Notes: generated from the sequence alone by a model not told the origin. A stretch of DNA of 64,000 nucleotides from Litoribrevibacter euphylliae (GCF_042646085.1 NZ_JBHRSZ010000002.1:558001-622000), one strand, 5' to 3'. Counted from the first letter of the stretch, positions 54,801-63,582 are shown. Numbers and translations: made by a program.

Positions 54801-55153
54801 CGGGCGCGGCCACCATCCCAATCAGGCAGGCCATCGACAATTATGCCGTTGGTTATCAGTTCAAATGCTTTCTGATTTGCTTCCATCAATTTAGAAGCGG
54901 CAATACGGCTGATGGCAGAAACAGCTTGATTGACTCTTTGCTCATCAAGCCACTTAACTTGCTCACCATTTTCTAACGTACGCAAATTAATGTTTACCAG
55001 TTGCGCGCGCAATACTTTACTTTGTAGTACTTCGGCAAAGTTATCACGGCCAGTTATCGCAGCATCATCCAGACAACCTTCAATATACTGCCATCCTTGA
55101 GCTTGCAGTTGTTTAATCAAAGGCAATTCTGATTGTAAATATTCCGGACCCAT
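51851..55153 (-). CDS. hsdR: Type I restriction enzyme, HsdR subunit
   Basis: The 1100-residue motor/nuclease subunit. An N-terminal nuclease has the PD-(D/E)xK pattern in PDLVLLVNGIPLVVIECK (about 156-173). The SF2 translocase has Walker A in HTQGSGKSLT (about 338-347), DEAH in VMVDEAHRTQ (about 442) and GFTGTPI. A motif VI-like RVNRTGFGK and a helical C-terminal region follow. All motifs appear intact. It lies 25 nt after hsdS with AAGGAAG upstream of the ATG. Confidence 0.95.
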   Translation of the reverse strand: MGPEYLQSELPLIKQLQAQGWQYIEGCLDDAAITGRDNFAEVLQSKVLRAQLVNINLRTLENGEQVKWLDEQRVNQAVSAISRIAASKLMEANQKAFELITNGIIVDGLPDWDGGRARSIHFIDWDTPENNTFTVINQFKVQCPAGHDTSKKHIIPDLVLLVNGIPLVVIECKNPDSAEPMAAAINQLRRYSNQRFTAGEVEDNEGAPQLFNTNQLMIAASFEQCLVGTVGARAEFYKPWKTVVTASEPNRCEKALANELEVTKLSAQQRLVAGMLMPESLLDIIRHFILFTHQGGQTIKMVCRYQQYRGVVRSVHRLLNGKTRKQDGEYDRRGGIVWHTQGSGKSLTMMFLIRKLRTDVKLRRFKVVIVTDRKDLQSQLSGTAKITDEMVSVATNNKSLKNLLKQQGPGIVFAMIQKYRESQAKAADPFELLNASEDILVMVDEAHRTQSGDLHANLLSGIPNCARIGFTGTPIIMGEKKRTHEVFGEFIDKYTIKEAEADGATVPILYEGRTVSGAVKDGSSLDELFEDFFNEKTEEELEAIKKKYATKGNVLEATKLIEDKAADMLRHYVTNILPNGYKAQVVAYSRLAAVRYFKAFKEARDKLLFDSERLTDELKACDNETLCRKSPKVQALIQAWRYRDVLAKMEFATIISSDNNDGPEWAEHTDRAKQDKAIERFKKPLLAEEGKQTDTDPLSFLIVKSMLLTGFDAPIEGVMYLDRSIREAELLQTIARVNRTGFGKQFGIVVDYYGVANHLKAALAAYSDEDVEGALRSLKDEVPALRERHIRAIDVFRSKGVESLDDIESCVQLLSTERLRQEFAVKLKAFLQSLETVLPRPEGLPFAADAKALAMIQNRARMRYRDSLVIGKDVGAKVRTLIDEHIISLGIDPKVAPVNLTDAHFEKNIDEIAAQAANQGATPEEQKKAAASEMEHAIRHHITQHHDEDPIYYVKLSDYLKKILEDLAGQWDELIKALQTIIDEVRSGSTKHEEGLPDIPEHYLAFYRMLKVAVCGEEQPDLAIEAQLIELTEKLVAHIQDKITTTSFWEPHRISLQEELEQYLFESLHESDLLDFDHMEPLVDKLRELAKANTPKLEAL

Positions 55154-55178
55154 AGTACTTCCTTTTAAATTCTTACTT

Positions 55179-56489
55179 TTAACTGGCCTGTTTTTGCTTT
55201 AATAATTCAGTGACACGGACTTTGCCGGTAAGAAGATCGTCCATTAAGCCTGATTTCTTTGAAAGAAGCTTATCTAAAGTCATTGCCTCAGCATTGATTT
55301 TATCAATCATTTCTCTGTATGCTTTTACAATATGTTGTTGTTCATTTGTCTCATCAGGTACCGCTATTTTGAATTTCTCCACATCACTTTTGGTGATGTT
55401 AGGGTCTTTTCTCGTACTAGCCGCTACTTTTTTCCAGTGGTGCCTGTTGAACTGCAATGAACGAAGAACAAATTCAGGGAAAATGTCGTCACTTTTAAAT
55501 ATTAAAACACTAATAGCTTGGTTAGTTGCTGCTTCTTTAGCTAACATAGCAACTCGCCCGATTTGCTCCCATCCGCCATACATTGCTACTAGCACTGATT
55601 CTTTGGGATATAGTGTACACGAGGTTTTGTCTAAAGCTTTTTGTGTGATTTGCTCATCAGTTCGGACTAATACATCCTCATTTAGATCCATGGTTTTGAC
55701 CCAGGGAAATCCCCCCTCAGAACAGAAGTAGATCTCTGCTTTTGCCCTAAGAGGAGTACTACCAGACTTAATAGTACTTATTTCTTCCAGTGACTTCGCA
55801 TTCCACTCTTTTGGAATCAAACCTAACTCAGATGGTTTATATAACTCTGGCGCATCTTCATAACTTGGGCGAAGTTCACCGTTTTCATCCACGCCACGGG
55901 TTAATAAGTCATGCAACAAGCCTTGTTTAACTTGTTGTAATTTGGCGATGATGGCTTCAGTTTCGCGGATTTGAGTGTCTAAAGTATCTAAAATATTTGC
56001 TATTGTTACTTTTTCTTCCGAATTGAAATCAATTAGCTCATAATCTTCTACGTCTTTGTTTCGCAGATTGTTAATAGCACTACCTGCCAAAATGAAGTCG
56101 ATGTGTTTCCTAAATGAGCTTGATTGAAATACATGACTGAGAAAAGCAGAATCAGCTGAATCATACGGCCTGAATAGCGAACAAAAAGCACCAACTGTGT
56201 AACGGCCTTTTATATCTCTATATGCCGCAGATTTACCAACGAGTGCTTTTGAACCATTCGACATACATACCGCAATATCACCATCTACTAATATTTGCTC
56301 TTCACTTACAACACTCTCAGGGACAATTTGAGTTTTGATAAAATTTAGAAAGCCTCCCTCGATATTATTTGAACGCAACAAAACAAAACTAGTATCTGTT
56401 TTATGCTCAAGCAGCTGCTCTGGGGTATAAGAGACACCTCTATAGCCCTTAGCTAGTTTTCCCAGCTTAATTAAACTAAATTTAGACAT
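55179..56489 (-). CDS. hsdS: Type I restriction enzyme, HsdS specificity subunit
   Basis: A 436-residue specificity subunit with two target-recognition domains. TRD1 covers about 1-150, the central conserved helices 160-215 (LDTQIRETEAIIAKLQQVKQ, then GLLHDLLTRG), TRD2 about 225-385, and the distal helix 390-430 (KLLSKKSGLMDDLLTGKVRV). It should recognise a bipartite target. The ATG at 56489 overlaps the hsdM stop by 8 nt; a TTG two codons earlier is less likely. Confidence 0.95.
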   Translation of the reverse strand: MSKFSLIKLGKLAKGYRGVSYTPEQLLEHKTDTSFVLLRSNNIEGGFLNFIKTQIVPESVVSEEQILVDGDIAVCMSNGSKALVGKSAAYRDIKGRYTVGAFCSLFRPYDSADSAFLSHVFQSSSFRKHIDFILAGSAINNLRNKDVEDYELIDFNSEEKVTIANILDTLDTQIRETEAIIAKLQQVKQGLLHDLLTRGVDENGELRPSYEDAPELYKPSELGLIPKEWNAKSLEEISTIKSGSTPLRAKAEIYFCSEGGFPWVKTMDLNEDVLVRTDEQITQKALDKTSCTLYPKESVLVAMYGGWEQIGRVAMLAKEAATNQAISVLIFKSDDIFPEFVLRSLQFNRHHWKKVAASTRKDPNITKSDVEKFKIAVPDETNEQQHIVKAYREMIDKINAEAMTLDKLLSKKSGLMDDLLTGKVRVTELLKQKQAS

Positions 56490-59004
56490 AGCCAAGCCCT
56501 TTCAAATAAACTTCAAGGACAGTTGCTGCTTTATTTCGGGACAACTCTATTTGCGTTAATGTAATCTGATATTTATCCCACCAGTTTTCTACTGTTGCGA
56601 TTAACTGCTGACGTTCCGTAGCTAGATAACGGTCTACAATGGTCAACATATCTTGGTAAAGGATATCGAGTATTAACTTCGCGGCTTCGGCAGAGCCGAG
56701 TTCATCTACTTTGGTATTTAACTCACTCTCAAAGGCTTCAGTTTTTGCCTTTAAGTTCTTAACGATTTTACTGCGTTTAGACTTTTGGGCTTTGATTTGC
56801 TTTTCAATACGCGCTATTTCTTCTGCTGAGAGTACTTCGGTGGTTTCACCATTATCTTCAGCTTCATCACTCTCTTCGTTTTCATCTTGTGGCAATTTTG
56901 CGCTTAGGGCTTTTATTGAGCCATCTAGCTCAGTTTTTTGTTGCTGTAAGCTCTGCACTTCAGATAAAAAGCCATCGAGTAAAAAGCGCACAAGCTTGTG
57001 CTCTAGTGGGTCATATTTGCTTTTACTATCTTCCATGGCGGTAATAATGCTGGTACGCCATGCATCAACCACACCTTTGGAATCACGGGCAATTAAGGTT
57101 AAAAAGTCATAGCGCTGTTGATACCAAAACGCTGCTATCATGCCACTTACCTGCGCATCGCTAAGCATGCCAATGGGTTTTAAGCTTTCGGTAAAACTGT
57201 TGATAAGCTCTTTGCGCAGCGCTGCATACTCTTTGTTTTTAGCAAGCGCGGTAATGCTTAGTTTGTGATTATCCCACCAAGTATTAAACGCTGAACGCAT
57301 TGCTTGCTCTTGCGCCATTACACTTGGGTTACTGTTTATCACAGCTTTAATGGCTTGTTTAGAGTCAATGGTAGCTATAAATTCTTGGTAACCAGCTTGG
57401 CCTGCTTTTGGCGTAAAGATATCTGCTGTTTTTAAGCCTTGCGCGGTAAATAAAGGTTGTTTGCTCGCAATTTCGCTATCAGGAATCCCGCCCAGTAAAT
57501 GTGCTTTAACATCATGGGGCTCTGGCGCGGGAGAGTTATCGGCATAACGGCGTATATTGAGGTTATAACGCTCTTCGCTTAGCTTTTTGTTGGTGACTAT
57601 CGAAGCAAAACCCGGAATATCTTCTGTAAGCTCACCAGATTCAAAAGCTTCAAATACCGACGCTACACGCTCGATATGTTCAGGCATGAGATAGTTTTGT
57701 GCACGGCCTTCAAAGTATTCTTTATCTGCATTAATAAATAATACCTTGCCTTGCATATGTTCAGGTTTGCCACTGATTTTGTGTGCACCTTCAGCAACTT
57801 GCTGCCTAAAAATCATGATGCAGGCTGGAATACCTGTACCGTAAAATAGGTTTGGCGGCAGGCCGATAACCGCTTCAAGTAGGTCATCTGCAATAATGCC
57901 TGCGCGGATGTCTCTCTCTTCACCACCACGGAATAACACACCATGAGGCAGTACGGTAGCTACTCGACCGCCTTCAGCACATACCGCCAGCATATGCTGC
58001 ACAAACATAAGGTCAGCTTTTTTAGCGCCTAAAGGTACTTGGCCATATTTAAAACGTTCGGGGTGATCAGGCTGATAAATAAATTGGCCATCATCATCTG
58101 TTTCTTTGGTGCCAAAGTTAATTGAAAATGGCGGGTTAGTAAGAATGCGATCAAACTGGATCAGTTTGCCATCTGTTGTATGCTGAGGGTGTTCTAGCGT
58201 GTCATCGTTCTCTAAGCTGTTACTGGTTAAACCATGTAGCAACATATTCATCTTCGCGATTGACCAAACAGTGCCAGCGGCTTCTTGGCCGTAGCAATCT
58301 AGGCGTGCGCCATTACCACCTTGTTCATCAATATATTCTTTTGAGGCGATAAGCATACCGCCAGAGCCACAACAAGGATCATAGACTTTATGGTGTTGCT
58401 CTGGCTTCATTAATCGAACCATCAAACGAACAACGGAACGAGGCGTATAGAATTCACCACCTTTTTTCCCCGCAGAATCGGCAAAGTCGCCGATTAAATA
58501 CTCATAGGCCGCACCAAGTAAGTCAGGGAACTCAAAGTCATCATTACGTAGCCTGTGCTTGTTAAAATGGGTAATCAGCTCACGTAATTTACGATCAGGC
58601 ATCGAGCTTTTACCAATTTTACGGTTAAAGTCGATGTACTCTAGAACATCTTGCAGTGAGCTATTGCCTTGCTCTAAACCACCAAGCGCTTCATTTAAAA
58701 AATTACCTACGTTTTTGTGTGCTTCGTTTACTAGATAATTCCAGCGAGAAGCTGGTGGCACATAGAAAGTCTTTTTGTACCACATTTTGGTTTCGGCAAT
58801 TTTTTCAGCTTCTGCTTGGCTTTTACCTTTTTCAAGCTGTTGTTTGATAACTTCTTCACGGCGCTCTTCAAAAATATCTGAGCAACGCTTTAGAAACAGC
58901 ATACCAAAAATGTACTCTTTAAATTCTGATGCATCCATCTTGCCACGTAGTATATCGGCGGCGTTGAAAAGATGTCTTTCTAGTTGGGATAGGGTTAATG
59001 GCAT
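56482..59004 (-). CDS. hsdM: Type I DNA methyltransferase HsdM, long form with intact catalytic motifs
   Basis: An 840-residue N6-adenine methyltransferase subunit. The HsdM_N helical domain covers about 1-130 and the N6_Mtase domain about 150-500. Visible motifs are GGEFYTP (Tyr186), DPCCGSGGML, and the catalytic NPPF with Asn290 in RILTNPPFSINFG. A C-terminal extension of about 320 residues, helical and with a charged coiled-coil stretch (EEIARIEKQIKAQKSKRSKI), makes it longer than the classical about 500-residue HsdM. The upstream gene is a divergent paralogue of its first about 480 residues. Confidence 0.95.
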   Translation of the reverse strand: MPLTLSQLERHLFNAADILRGKMDASEFKEYIFGMLFLKRCSDIFEERREEVIKQQLEKGKSQAEAEKIAETKMWYKKTFYVPPASRWNYLVNEAHKNVGNFLNEALGGLEQGNSSLQDVLEYIDFNRKIGKSSMPDRKLRELITHFNKHRLRNDDFEFPDLLGAAYEYLIGDFADSAGKKGGEFYTPRSVVRLMVRLMKPEQHHKVYDPCCGSGGMLIASKEYIDEQGGNGARLDCYGQEAAGTVWSIAKMNMLLHGLTSNSLENDDTLEHPQHTTDGKLIQFDRILTNPPFSINFGTKETDDDGQFIYQPDHPERFKYGQVPLGAKKADLMFVQHMLAVCAEGGRVATVLPHGVLFRGGEERDIRAGIIADDLLEAVIGLPPNLFYGTGIPACIMIFRQQVAEGAHKISGKPEHMQGKVLFINADKEYFEGRAQNYLMPEHIERVASVFEAFESGELTEDIPGFASIVTNKKLSEERYNLNIRRYADNSPAPEPHDVKAHLLGGIPDSEIASKQPLFTAQGLKTADIFTPKAGQAGYQEFIATIDSKQAIKAVINSNPSVMAQEQAMRSAFNTWWDNHKLSITALAKNKEYAALRKELINSFTESLKPIGMLSDAQVSGMIAAFWYQQRYDFLTLIARDSKGVVDAWRTSIITAMEDSKSKYDPLEHKLVRFLLDGFLSEVQSLQQQKTELDGSIKALSAKLPQDENEESDEAEDNGETTEVLSAEEIARIEKQIKAQKSKRSKIVKNLKAKTEAFESELNTKVDELGSAEAAKLILDILYQDMLTIVDRYLATERQQLIATVENWWDKYQITLTQIELSRNKAATVLEVYLKGLGYV

Positions 59005-59008
59005 AAAT

Positions 59009-61507
59009 TTACTTATTAAAATGTGATTCTATGTAGTCTAACAGTTCATAACCTTTGAGAGCTGTAGACGCGGTACCTCGTCTAATAATAAACTCAGTTG
59101 GTTTGCTTTGAATTCTCCCATCACTATTTTTGGCAGGGATTAAAACTGGCTTTGTGGCTTGTTTGCAGTCAATTACGATAATTGTCTTTCCATCAACTTC
59201 AACTGATGAGTAGTCCACCCATTTGCTGTTTTTCTCACCAATCAAATTGACTACATCTTGAGATAAGCGCTTAATATAGCCTTCCGCTTTAACTTCTTTG
59301 ATATGCAGCATTTCCATTTCGATACCGCAGACCTGGCTATCATCAGTTACACCAATCAGTAAGGTGCCGCCATCTGTGTTTAAGAAAGTTGCTATATTTT
59401 TGGCTATTTTATATTGCTCTGCTTTACACCTTTTCTTGTAGTTATTGTCACCCTTGGTGAACGAGCAACCTAAATCCTCTACATTAGCGAAGAATGTTTG
59501 TTTGAATTCTATACGTTGTGTTTCATTGATTTTAATGAGCTGCTTTACTCTGCTAACTTCATCCAATGAGGAGAGTTCATATACAAAGTCATCAGTTCTC
59601 GATTCAACTTCTTTATATAGAGCGGGCTTTGTAAGTAATTCATTTTTGTATTCAGTGAGTTGCTCTCTTGCAACATCAAGCTTTCTAGCCAAGTCGACGA
59701 TTCTAGTTTGTTCAACTTTGCTAGGAATAAATATCGTTAAGCTTTCAATGTTTTGCCTCGTTAGCATCGGTATCGTCGTGCCACGAGGTAAGTGTGATAA
59801 TGTGAGTTTACCAAGCTCCGATTCAAAAAATAGCTTTACATACGCACTTGAAACTATTTGTTCATCAAATTGAATTTCAAAAAAGTTATTTTTGTTCCGT
59901 TTACCTATTTCGCTGTATTCAATACATTGTTGTTTGCCTGTAACCATTTTACTTAATACTATGGTGTTTGAGCGGGGACGATTAGAAGGCGATTTGATAG
60001 ATTTCACGACGCAGTTTTTACTGTTAGGCGAAAAAGCATACTCATTAAAAATTTGATGATATTTATTGAGTTCATTCATTCTCCTTAAAACAGGTGAATT
60101 ATCAACATAAGTTCTTACACTTAGATCATAATCATTTACACGAATGTCTTCAGTGCGAATTATTTTTGTATAACTTCCTTCAGAGGAAAAAGAAAAATAT
60201 GCACTGGTGATTTTTTCGATATCTTCTGGACCTAAACGCTTCGCGTAACGAACTTCTTTGTAGTCATGTGAAGCATCAACAAATAAAGTTTGTAGCTTTC
60301 TATCGCTTGGCTTGTTTTTATTAAGGACTAAAATAGCAGCCGGTATACCCGTACCATAAAAAAGACCAGATGGTAGAGCTATGACGGCTTCTAACAAATC
60401 ATCTTCGACCATACCAGATCGAATTTCTTTTTCATTATGATTCCGAAAAAGCGCCCCAAGTGGGATAACAGAAATTACTTTTCCATTCTTTTTACAAGCA
60501 GCAAGCATATGCTGCAAAAACATTAGATCAGCTTTTTTAGAGCCTAATGGTACAGAACCATATTTAAACCTTTCAGGGTATTGAATATTCTCTTTTGTGC
60601 TCTGTTCTTGGGTGCCAAAACGACTAGAAAAAGGAGGAACTGATAACACTCTATCAAATTGTGTAAGCGTCCCATCTTTATTTACATGAGCTGGACTTTC
60701 TAGGGTATCTTCATTAGAGAGATGGCTTAATGGAACACCTGAAAACAGCAGGTTCATTTGAGCTATCGACCACGTTACTCCAGATGCTTCTTGCCCATAT
60801 AGCTCCAAATTAACATAGCCATCTGACTTACTAGCAACATGTCTTTTAGCTTCAACAAGTAAGCCAGCAGAACCACAGCAAGGATCGTAAACAGAAGTGT
60901 TATTTTCAGGGTTAGCCAGTTTTACAAGCAATTGAACTAGTGCCCTTGGGGTATGAAACTCTACTGCTTTTTTTCCAGCAGTTTCAGCAAAATACCCTAA
61001 CAACGACTCAAAGGCTGCTCCTAGTGCGTCTTCATTTTCCAGATTATTATCAGCAAGATTTATGCGACTGAAGTGCTTGATAAGCTCACGCTGTAGATTA
61101 TCTGTTAATTGTCTTTTACTGACTTTGCGGTTGAAGTCTATATATTGTAAAACATCTTGTAGTGAACTATTACCTTGCTCTAACCTACCAAGCGCTTCAT
61201 TTAAATAGTTTCCGATATTTGTAGTTTGATTGGCTAGGTAGTTCCAGCGAGACGCCGGTGGCACATAAAATGAGTTTTTGTACCACATTTTCTCTTCTGC
61301 AATTTCCGAAGCTTCTTCACGGTCTATACCTTTTAATAGCTGTTCTGTTATTACGTCTTCACGGCGCTCTTCGAATGCATCGTTGCAGCGCTTTAAAAAC
61401 AGCATGCCGAAGATATATTCTTTAAAATCTGATGCGTCTATCTTGCCGTGTAGTATGTCAGCGGCATTTAACAAGTGGTCTTCTAATTGAGGTAACGTTA
61501 ACAGCAC
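59009..61507 (-). CDS. Pseudo-HsdM fused to half-HsdS-like region and AlbA_2 (Schlafen-type) domain
   Basis: An 832-residue protein. Residues 1 to about 480 are paralogous to the adjacent HsdM. Its catalytic motif IV reads SVPPF, with Val290 where HsdM has Asn290, and EFYTP is EFHTP (His185). DPCCGSAG is retained. Residues about 500-650 resemble the end of an HsdS TRD plus helix (LPRGTTIPMLTRQNIESLTI, then VEQTRIVDLARKLDVA). Residues about 660-832 form an AlbA_2 domain (RIEFKQTFF, IATFLNTDGGTLLIGVTDDS). It has a GTG start and is followed 4 nt later by hsdM. A SAM-binding, non-catalytic sensor or specificity partner is inferred. Confidence 0.85.
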   Translation of the reverse strand: MLLTLPQLEDHLLNAADILHGKIDASDFKEYIFGMLFLKRCNDAFEERREDVITEQLLKGIDREEASEIAEEKMWYKNSFYVPPASRWNYLANQTTNIGNYLNEALGRLEQGNSSLQDVLQYIDFNRKVSKRQLTDNLQRELIKHFSRINLADNNLENEDALGAAFESLLGYFAETAGKKAVEFHTPRALVQLLVKLANPENNTSVYDPCCGSAGLLVEAKRHVASKSDGYVNLELYGQEASGVTWSIAQMNLLFSGVPLSHLSNEDTLESPAHVNKDGTLTQFDRVLSVPPFSSRFGTQEQSTKENIQYPERFKYGSVPLGSKKADLMFLQHMLAACKKNGKVISVIPLGALFRNHNEKEIRSGMVEDDLLEAVIALPSGLFYGTGIPAAILVLNKNKPSDRKLQTLFVDASHDYKEVRYAKRLGPEDIEKITSAYFSFSSEGSYTKIIRTEDIRVNDYDLSVRTYVDNSPVLRRMNELNKYHQIFNEYAFSPNSKNCVVKSIKSPSNRPRSNTIVLSKMVTGKQQCIEYSEIGKRNKNNFFEIQFDEQIVSSAYVKLFFESELGKLTLSHLPRGTTIPMLTRQNIESLTIFIPSKVEQTRIVDLARKLDVAREQLTEYKNELLTKPALYKEVESRTDDFVYELSSLDEVSRVKQLIKINETQRIEFKQTFFANVEDLGCSFTKGDNNYKKRCKAEQYKIAKNIATFLNTDGGTLLIGVTDDSQVCGIEMEMLHIKEVKAEGYIKRLSQDVVNLIGEKNSKWVDYSSVEVDGKTIIVIDCKQATKPVLIPAKNSDGRIQSKPTEFIIRRGTASTALKGYELLDYIESHFNK

Positions 61508-61566
61508 TACTAATTCTCAAAAAATTCTTCGACTTTTATTTAAACTTTGTACCCAATTTCCAATAA

Positions 61567-62481
61567 TCAATCATCTAAAAAATAATCTGTATCAATAGTC
61601 TTCACCTGGTAAGTCTCTTTCACACTGACACCAAGATTATGTTTGATCATCAAGTCAGCCAGTTGTTTACCGTCAATCAGTACAACCTTCTTCTCTATCA
61701 TTGAAATGTACTCTAGGGCGTCTTTACTGAAACGACTGGTGGTGATGAAAACCCCTTTGCGAGCTCGCCTCATCTCCAGAGCACCAACAAACGCCTGAAT
61801 ATCTGGTCTACCAATAACATTGTCAGTATAACGTTTGGCTTGAAGATAAATGGTTTCTAAACCCAGCGGATCTTCATTGATAATGCCATCGATTCCCCCG
61901 TCAGAAGTGTATTGTGTTGCCTGACCTGACTCAGCACTCCAACCGCCATACCCCATGGCTTGCATTAGCTGAACCACTAGATGTTCAAAGAATTGAGGCG
62001 ATTGATTTTTAATGGACTCAAGTACATCAGCCGCCAAGTCGTTATTGAGGGTATTGAAGGCTGTTTCAATGGCTTCGGTAGGAGTTTGAGTTGACTCAAC
62101 ATTTATCACTTCACTTGGAGTCGTATTTGCTTTTGGGGAGCTGTTATGAAATTCACAAAATTCTTCGAAACGACGTAAATAACGAGCATTAATAAAGTCA
62201 GGCTTTTCAGCCAGAACCTCTCTTCCTCGATCGGAAATATGGAAAACACCTCTACGTGGCGATTCTATCAGTAAAGCTTTTTTAAAATACGTACGAACCC
62301 AACCAACCCTATTCGCCATAACCCCCTGATTACCACTAGCAAGTAACTCACGCCTTTCAGACTCTGACAGTTGAAACTTATCTGACAGCGTTTCAATTAT
62401 GCTCTTAAGAGTATGTTCCTCACCATCATCTAATAATTTAAGAAAAGGAAGCATAAGAGTTTGATAATCAGGAATGGTCAC
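61567..62481 (-). CDS. mrr: Mrr-family restriction endonuclease
   Basis: A 304-residue protein with an Mrr_N winged-helix domain (about 1-95; PFLKLLDDGEEHTLKSIIET, ESPRRGVFHISDRGREVL) and an Mrr_cat nuclease domain (about 160-290). Catalytic residues are visible as Glu167 (FFEHLV), Asp198 (GGIDGII) and Gln214-x-Lys216 (YLQAKRY). Mrr enzymes typically cut methylated DNA. Starts at a GTG with GGAGG at 7-nt spacing. It is the promoter-proximal gene of the island, 59 nt ahead of the pseudo-HsdM gene. Confidence 0.93.
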   Translation of the reverse strand: MTIPDYQTLMLPFLKLLDDGEEHTLKSIIETLSDKFQLSESERRELLASGNQGVMANRVGWVRTYFKKALLIESPRRGVFHISDRGREVLAEKPDFINARYLRRFEEFCEFHNSSPKANTTPSEVINVESTQTPTEAIETAFNTLNNDLAADVLESIKNQSPQFFEHLVVQLMQAMGYGGWSAESGQATQYTSDGGIDGIINEDPLGLETIYLQAKRYTDNVIGRPDIQAFVGALEMRRARKGVFITTSRFSKDALEYISMIEKKVVLIDGKQLADLMIKHNLGVSVKETYQVKTIDTDYFLDD

Positions 62482-62931
62482 TAAACAACCTCCATTGTTG
62501 TCGGAAGAACCGCATTAAAAATCAAAAAGAAGACATGGTATCACTGAGCTTCTCGGATCAAAAACCTTATGTTATGGCATCAAGTTTAAAATCACCTCTG
62601 ATTTTTCACTGCTTATTTTTAATGTATTTAAGGACTCATCGTTACAGGTTCAATTACACAAATACCCAACAGTTTAAAATTCAACCAAGCTGCCCTATAA
62701 TCCCCGCCAATTAAAACCCACCTTATCTTTGAGGCGTTGGACTTACGTTCTATATGCGGAGCCATGTAATTACTTTCTCTTTCTTATACAGCACACCCAA
62801 TATTCACTGAACGATCACTCTTGAGATCGGATCAATGTGAAGGGTCATTGCTGTCTTTCCAAAGTTCATCCTTTAAACGCATACCAATAGCCACAAGCGT
62901 ATTTGGTATCGGAAAGTTAAGGAGATAGGTA
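62482..62931. other. Intergenic divergence region between mrr and the RNA ligase gene
   Basis: A 450-nt A+T-rich non-coding stretch separates the minus-strand defence operon from the plus-strand RNA-repair genes. It must hold both promoters. I see one reasonable sigma-70 site for the plus strand (see the next entry) and no tRNA, repeat or att-like sequence. No convincing sigma-54 element, as found before E. coli rtcBA, was seen. Confidence 0.6.
62673..62701 (+). promoter_or_regulatory. Possible promoter for the RNA ligase operon
   Basis: TATAAT at 62696-62701 with TTTAAA (4/6 to -35) at 62673-62678 and a 17-nt spacer. The start codon is about 230 nt further on, so a long leader would result. 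Confidence 0.4.
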
Positions 62932-63582
62932 ATGAACACTCAACGGTTCAAATACCCTCGTACCCCTCATCTTCCATGGTCACCCGGATTCACTGCCGAT
63001 GATATTCGGAACACAGACGTTCATGGATTTGAGAACAAAGAAATTATTATCACTGAAAAAATGGATGGTGAGTGCACCACTATTTATGGTGATTACATAC
63101 ACGCGCGTTCGATTGATAGCCGCCACCACGATTCCCGTACCTGGGTTAAAGGGTTGCAGGCTCGGCTTGCTGCTGATATCCCAGAGGGCTGGCGTATCTG
63201 TGGAGAAAATCTCTACGCAAAACATTCGCTCTTTTATTCTGAGTTAGAGAGCTATTTTTATGTGTTTGCCATTTGGGATGAACACAATCGCTGTTTGAGT
63301 TGGGATGAAACGCTTGAGTGGGCGCAACTACTGCAACTTCACACGGTGCCGGTTATTCATCGGGGTCTGTGGAACGAACAGTTTGTTCAAGATATCCAGG
63401 TCAATACCAACAAAATGGAGGGCTATGTTGTCCGCACAGCAGAAGGATTTCACTACTCTAAATTCAAACACCACTTCGCTAAATGGGTACGAACCAATCA
63501 CGTTCAAACGGATACCCACTGGATGGCACAAGAGGTTATTCCCAATAAATTGAAATCCACGGAGGGAGTCGAACATGAATAG
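62932..63582 (+). CDS. Compact ATP-dependent RNA ligase
   Basis: A 216-residue nucleotidyltransferase of the RNA_ligase family. Motif I is EKMDGE with the adenylated Lys43. A motif III-like block is RICGENLYAKHSLFYSELES followed by YFYVFAIWDE. Motif IV is EGYVVR and motif V is the KFKHHFAKWVR block. It consists of little beyond the catalytic core. AAGGAGATAGG precedes the ATG. The next gene encodes an HD-domain protein and overlaps by 8 nt, so ligation is probably coupled to end-healing of RNA. Confidence 0.88.
   Translation: MNTQRFKYPRTPHLPWSPGFTADDIRNTDVHGFENKEIIITEKMDGECTTIYGDYIHARSIDSRHHDSRTWVKGLQARLAADIPEGWRICGENLYAKHSLFYSELESYFYVFAIWDEHNRCLSWDETLEWAQLLQLHTVPVIHRGLWNEQFVQDIQVNTNKMEGYVVRTAEGFHYSKFKHHFAKWVRTNHVQTDTHWMAQEVIPNKLKSTEGVEHE

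Noticed and set aside
55210..55731. 173-codon plus-strand open frame inside hsdS
   Set aside because: It is antisense to the second TRD of HsdS; coding signal belongs to the minus strand.
59445..59873. 142-codon plus-strand open frame inside the pseudo-HsdM gene
   Set aside because: It is antisense to the half-TRD/AlbA_2 junction; Ser/Cys-rich translation and no start signals.
59009..61507. Pseudo-HsdM as a decaying pseudogene
   Set aside because: The 832-codon frame is intact, with tight spacing to hsdM and well-conserved fused domains; the motif changes are specific rather than random decay.
61567..62481. Mrr gene as a degenerate remnant
   Set aside because: Both domains are complete and the Glu-Asp-QxK catalytic set is present, so I treat it as functional.
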